From NCBI RefSeq assembly GCF_017254835.1, contig NZ_JAFKCW010000001.1, positions 248,001 through 312,000 of the forward strand: a stretch of 64,000 nucleotides of DNA. The letters are read 5' to 3'. The notes under the pieces were generated by a model, which did not search any database, was not told the DNA's origin, and saw only the letters and a program-made list of their open reading frames with translations. Source of the DNA: Algoriphagus aestuariicola (lineage in GTDB: Bacteria; Bacteroidota; Bacteroidia; Cytophagales; Cyclobacteriaceae). This document shows positions 62,718 through 64,000 of this stretch, one piece after another. Positions within the stretch are counted from its first letter, which is position 1. Every line of letters begins with the position of its first letter. The position numbers were made by a program, and so were the translations under genes.

Positions 62718-63281
62718 TTACCAGTGAATCTCCTCGCCACGGTTAGATCTCCAGTTGTTCTCCAAATATTCGGCATCGGCTTCATTTCTTGGTGTTACAG
62801 AAATGACGACATTACCTTCTTTGATCCCTGATTCATAGAGTTTTGCCCTTGCCTCCGGGATGCCAGAACCGACCAATGCACCGATAATACCACCGGCAAG
62901 TCCCCCGGCACCAGCACCTGCCAATCCGGCAACTATTGGTCCGGCGATCAACACACCCAGTCCAGGGATTGCCACGCTCGTACCAATCGCAGCTATTACA
63001 CCGGCGATAGCTCCTACCGTGCCGCCGATCGCGGATCCCTTGCCAGCATGTTCTGCGGCCTTGGTTCCGATCTCGGTAGCCTCAGCAGCATCTTCAGTGT
63101 AGTGAGCTTTCCGGGTGTCATTAGACATGACCAAGTTGATCTCGTCCGACGTATAACCTCTTTCGTGCAATGCGTTGTAAGCGTTTTCAGTACTTTGACG
63201 GTCGCGAAACATGCCAGTCAGTACTCTTTTTTCAGAACCGGTGTTCGCCAGTCCTTCATTTTTATCTCTTGGAGTTTCCAT
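62718..63281 (-). CDS. general-stress glycine-zipper protein (YflT/GsiB-like domain)
   Basis: 187 residues from ATG 63281. The N-terminal domain RVLTGMFRDRQSTENAYNALHERGYTSDEINLVMS matches the heat-induced YflT/17M stress domain. A long hydrophobic glycine zipper (GSAIGGTVGAIAGVIAAIGT, LVLIAGPIVAGLAGAGAGGL-type) forms membrane-spanning or peripheral helices at about 80-140. The C-terminus (EARAKLYESGIKEGNVVISV) returns to the alpha/beta stress fold. Belongs with the DUF4142 and YciE-like genes to a probable osmotic or oxidative stress group. Confidence 0.88.
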   Translation of the reverse strand: METPRDKNEGLANTGSEKRVLTGMFRDRQSTENAYNALHERGYTSDEINLVMSNDTRKAHYTEDAAEATEIGTKAAEHAGKGSAIGGTVGAIAGVIAAIGTSVAIPGLGVLIAGPIVAGLAGAGAGGLAGGIIGALVGSGIPEARAKLYESGIKEGNVVISVTPRNEADAEYLENNWRSNRGEEIHW

Positions 63282-63317
63282 TTTTTAGTTAGTTAGTTAT
63301 GGTTTTGGCAATGGCCG

Positions 63318-63437
63318 CTACGCGCATTGAGTGAGCAGCGTATAGATGATGATAAAGACAAGTATTGTCCCAACACATCCGCCTCCCAGTTTTTTTGCAC
63401 CGTACCCAGCTATCAGCCCTTTGAAAATATTATTCAT
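63318..63437 (-). CDS. 39-residue glycine-rich membrane micro-protein
   Basis: ATG at 63437 to TAG at 63318. The peptide starts MNNIFKGLIAGYGAKKLGGG, contains one hydrophobic helix (CVGTILVFIIIYTLLTQ) and ends CA. Composition and placement between stress genes make a genuine small inner-membrane protein likely. No function known. It lies 36 nt upstream of the glycine-zipper start and could share its transcript. Confidence 0.65.
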   Translation of the reverse strand: MNNIFKGLIAGYGAKKLGGGCVGTILVFIIIYTLLTQCA

Positions 63438-63543
63438 GTCTTAAAAATTGTTTTTGTTTCTAAGTCTACATGGTACCCCATGATCCGGTCGCTATAGTGG
63501 CTAATAGCTGGGCCACGGGAATATCGGGAATATGTCGTTTGAA

Positions 63544-64000
63544 TTATGCGGTTTCTTCAGCAGCATCCACGTTGATCGCATCCATTGCGACCTCAGACAA
63601 TTTTAAGTCGGCTTCTTTCTCTTCTTGAAGGGTAGTTGCCAACAATTTCTCAACCTCCGTTAAGTTCATTGTTTCGGCAAACTGGCGAAGTGTGCCGTAG
63701 GTGGCAATTTCATAGTGCTCAATCTTTTGAGCAGCAGAGATAATGCCTGCATCACGCATGGATCCTTCTTCCGAAGACTCCATGATCTCAATACCTTCTT
63801 TGATCAGTCCGTCCATTGCATCACATTTTTTCCCCTCAGCCTTTACATTGATCAAGCCGAAGACTTGTTCCAACCGGGCGATTTGCTCTTTGGTTTCGTC
63901 CAAATGTGAAGCCAAGGCCTGATTCAGATCTTCTGAAGTTGCATTTTTGATCATCTTTGGGATTGCCTTTAGCAGGGCGTTTTCTGCCCAATAGATGTCC
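63544..64000 (-). CDS. YciE-like ferritin-fold protein (DUF892), N-terminus beyond window
   Basis: The frame continues past base 64000: codons before the internal ATG at 63954 read DIYWAENALLKAIPKMIKNA, the usual N-terminal part of YciE/DUF892 proteins, so the true start is outside the window. The visible part has the four-helix segments ASHLDETKEQIARLEQVFGL, CDAMDGLIKEGIEIMES, SAAQKIEHYEIATYGTLRQF and LLATTLQEEKEADLKLSEV with the Glu/His metal-ligand pattern of ferritin-like proteins. Induced by osmotic and oxidative stress in enterobacteria. Completes the stress group. Confidence 0.92.
   Translation of the reverse strand, partial: DIYWAENALLKAIPKMIKNATSEDLNQALASHLDETKEQIARLEQVFGLINVKAEGKKCDAMDGLIKEGIEIMESSEEGSMRDAGIISAAQKIEHYEIATYGTLRQFAETMNLTEVEKLLATTLQEEKEADLKLSEVAMDAINVDAAEETA

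Overview
The window reads as a piece of a Bacteroidota chromosome, most likely Cytophagales and close to the Cyclobacteriaceae (Algoriphagus/Cyclobacterium-like). This rests on a PorV-like/PorU2-like type IX secretion pair, many lipoproteins with a Cys after Ser or Ala, TamB divergent from TsaD, a PadR-PspC pair, a small acidic protein ending in a DDEELLRRR/DFAGEELDVPG-type motif, and the near absence of Shine-Dalgarno sequences. The taxon is inferred from gene content only.

Layout. 1-5 kb: partial cytochrome-like protein, two orphan ORFs, a coupled pair of small proteins, an M23 lipoprotein, a DUF421 membrane protein and a small lipoprotein. 5-10 kb: MscL, a FAD oxidoreductase, a large FtsX-like permease, an AHSA1-type protein and tRNA-Ser(UGA). 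10.5-15 kb (minus): DUF885 peptidase, BrkB/YihY protein and an MltG-thioesterase pair. 15-20.5 kb (plus): thioredoxin-like lipoprotein, NUDIX hydrolase, Sua5/TsaC-type threonylcarbamoyl-AMP synthase, WbqC-like protein and ClpC. 20.5-25.5 kb (minus): small protein, HNH nuclease, lipoprotein, metallo-beta-lactamase-fold RNase-like protein, PspC protein and PadR regulator. 25.9-32 kb: PorV-like and PorU2-like proteins. 32-44.7 kb: VTT membrane protein, cystathionine gamma-synthase, a helical orphan/Smr/photolyase group, TamB back to back with TsaD, SmpB, an NlpC/P60-fold protein lacking its catalytic Cys, and an HNH nuclease. 44.9-46.6 kb: an A/T-rich block with a decayed potassium channel and an intact bestrophin. 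46.6-54.4 kb: TPR lipoprotein, LamB-like porin, M19-like dipeptidase, calcineurin-like phosphoesterase and DUF922 protease. 54.4-60.6 kb: an accessory region with a TIR-domain protein divergent from an SH3/papain-like amidase, an A/T-rich MBOAT/SGNH acyl-transfer pair, a remnant of a second amidase gene and an unknown membrane protein. 60.6-64 kb: a CE15-like esterase, a long stem-loop, and a stress group (DUF4142, glycine-zipper protein, micro-membrane protein, YciE-like ferritin fold, cut by the window edge).

Most of the window is core housekeeping. The best candidates for something undescribed are the TIR/amidase region with its degenerate second copy, the smpB-linked pseudoenzyme, and the 70-nt stem-loop at 61.9 kb. 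No CRISPR array, insertion sequence or rRNA operon was seen.
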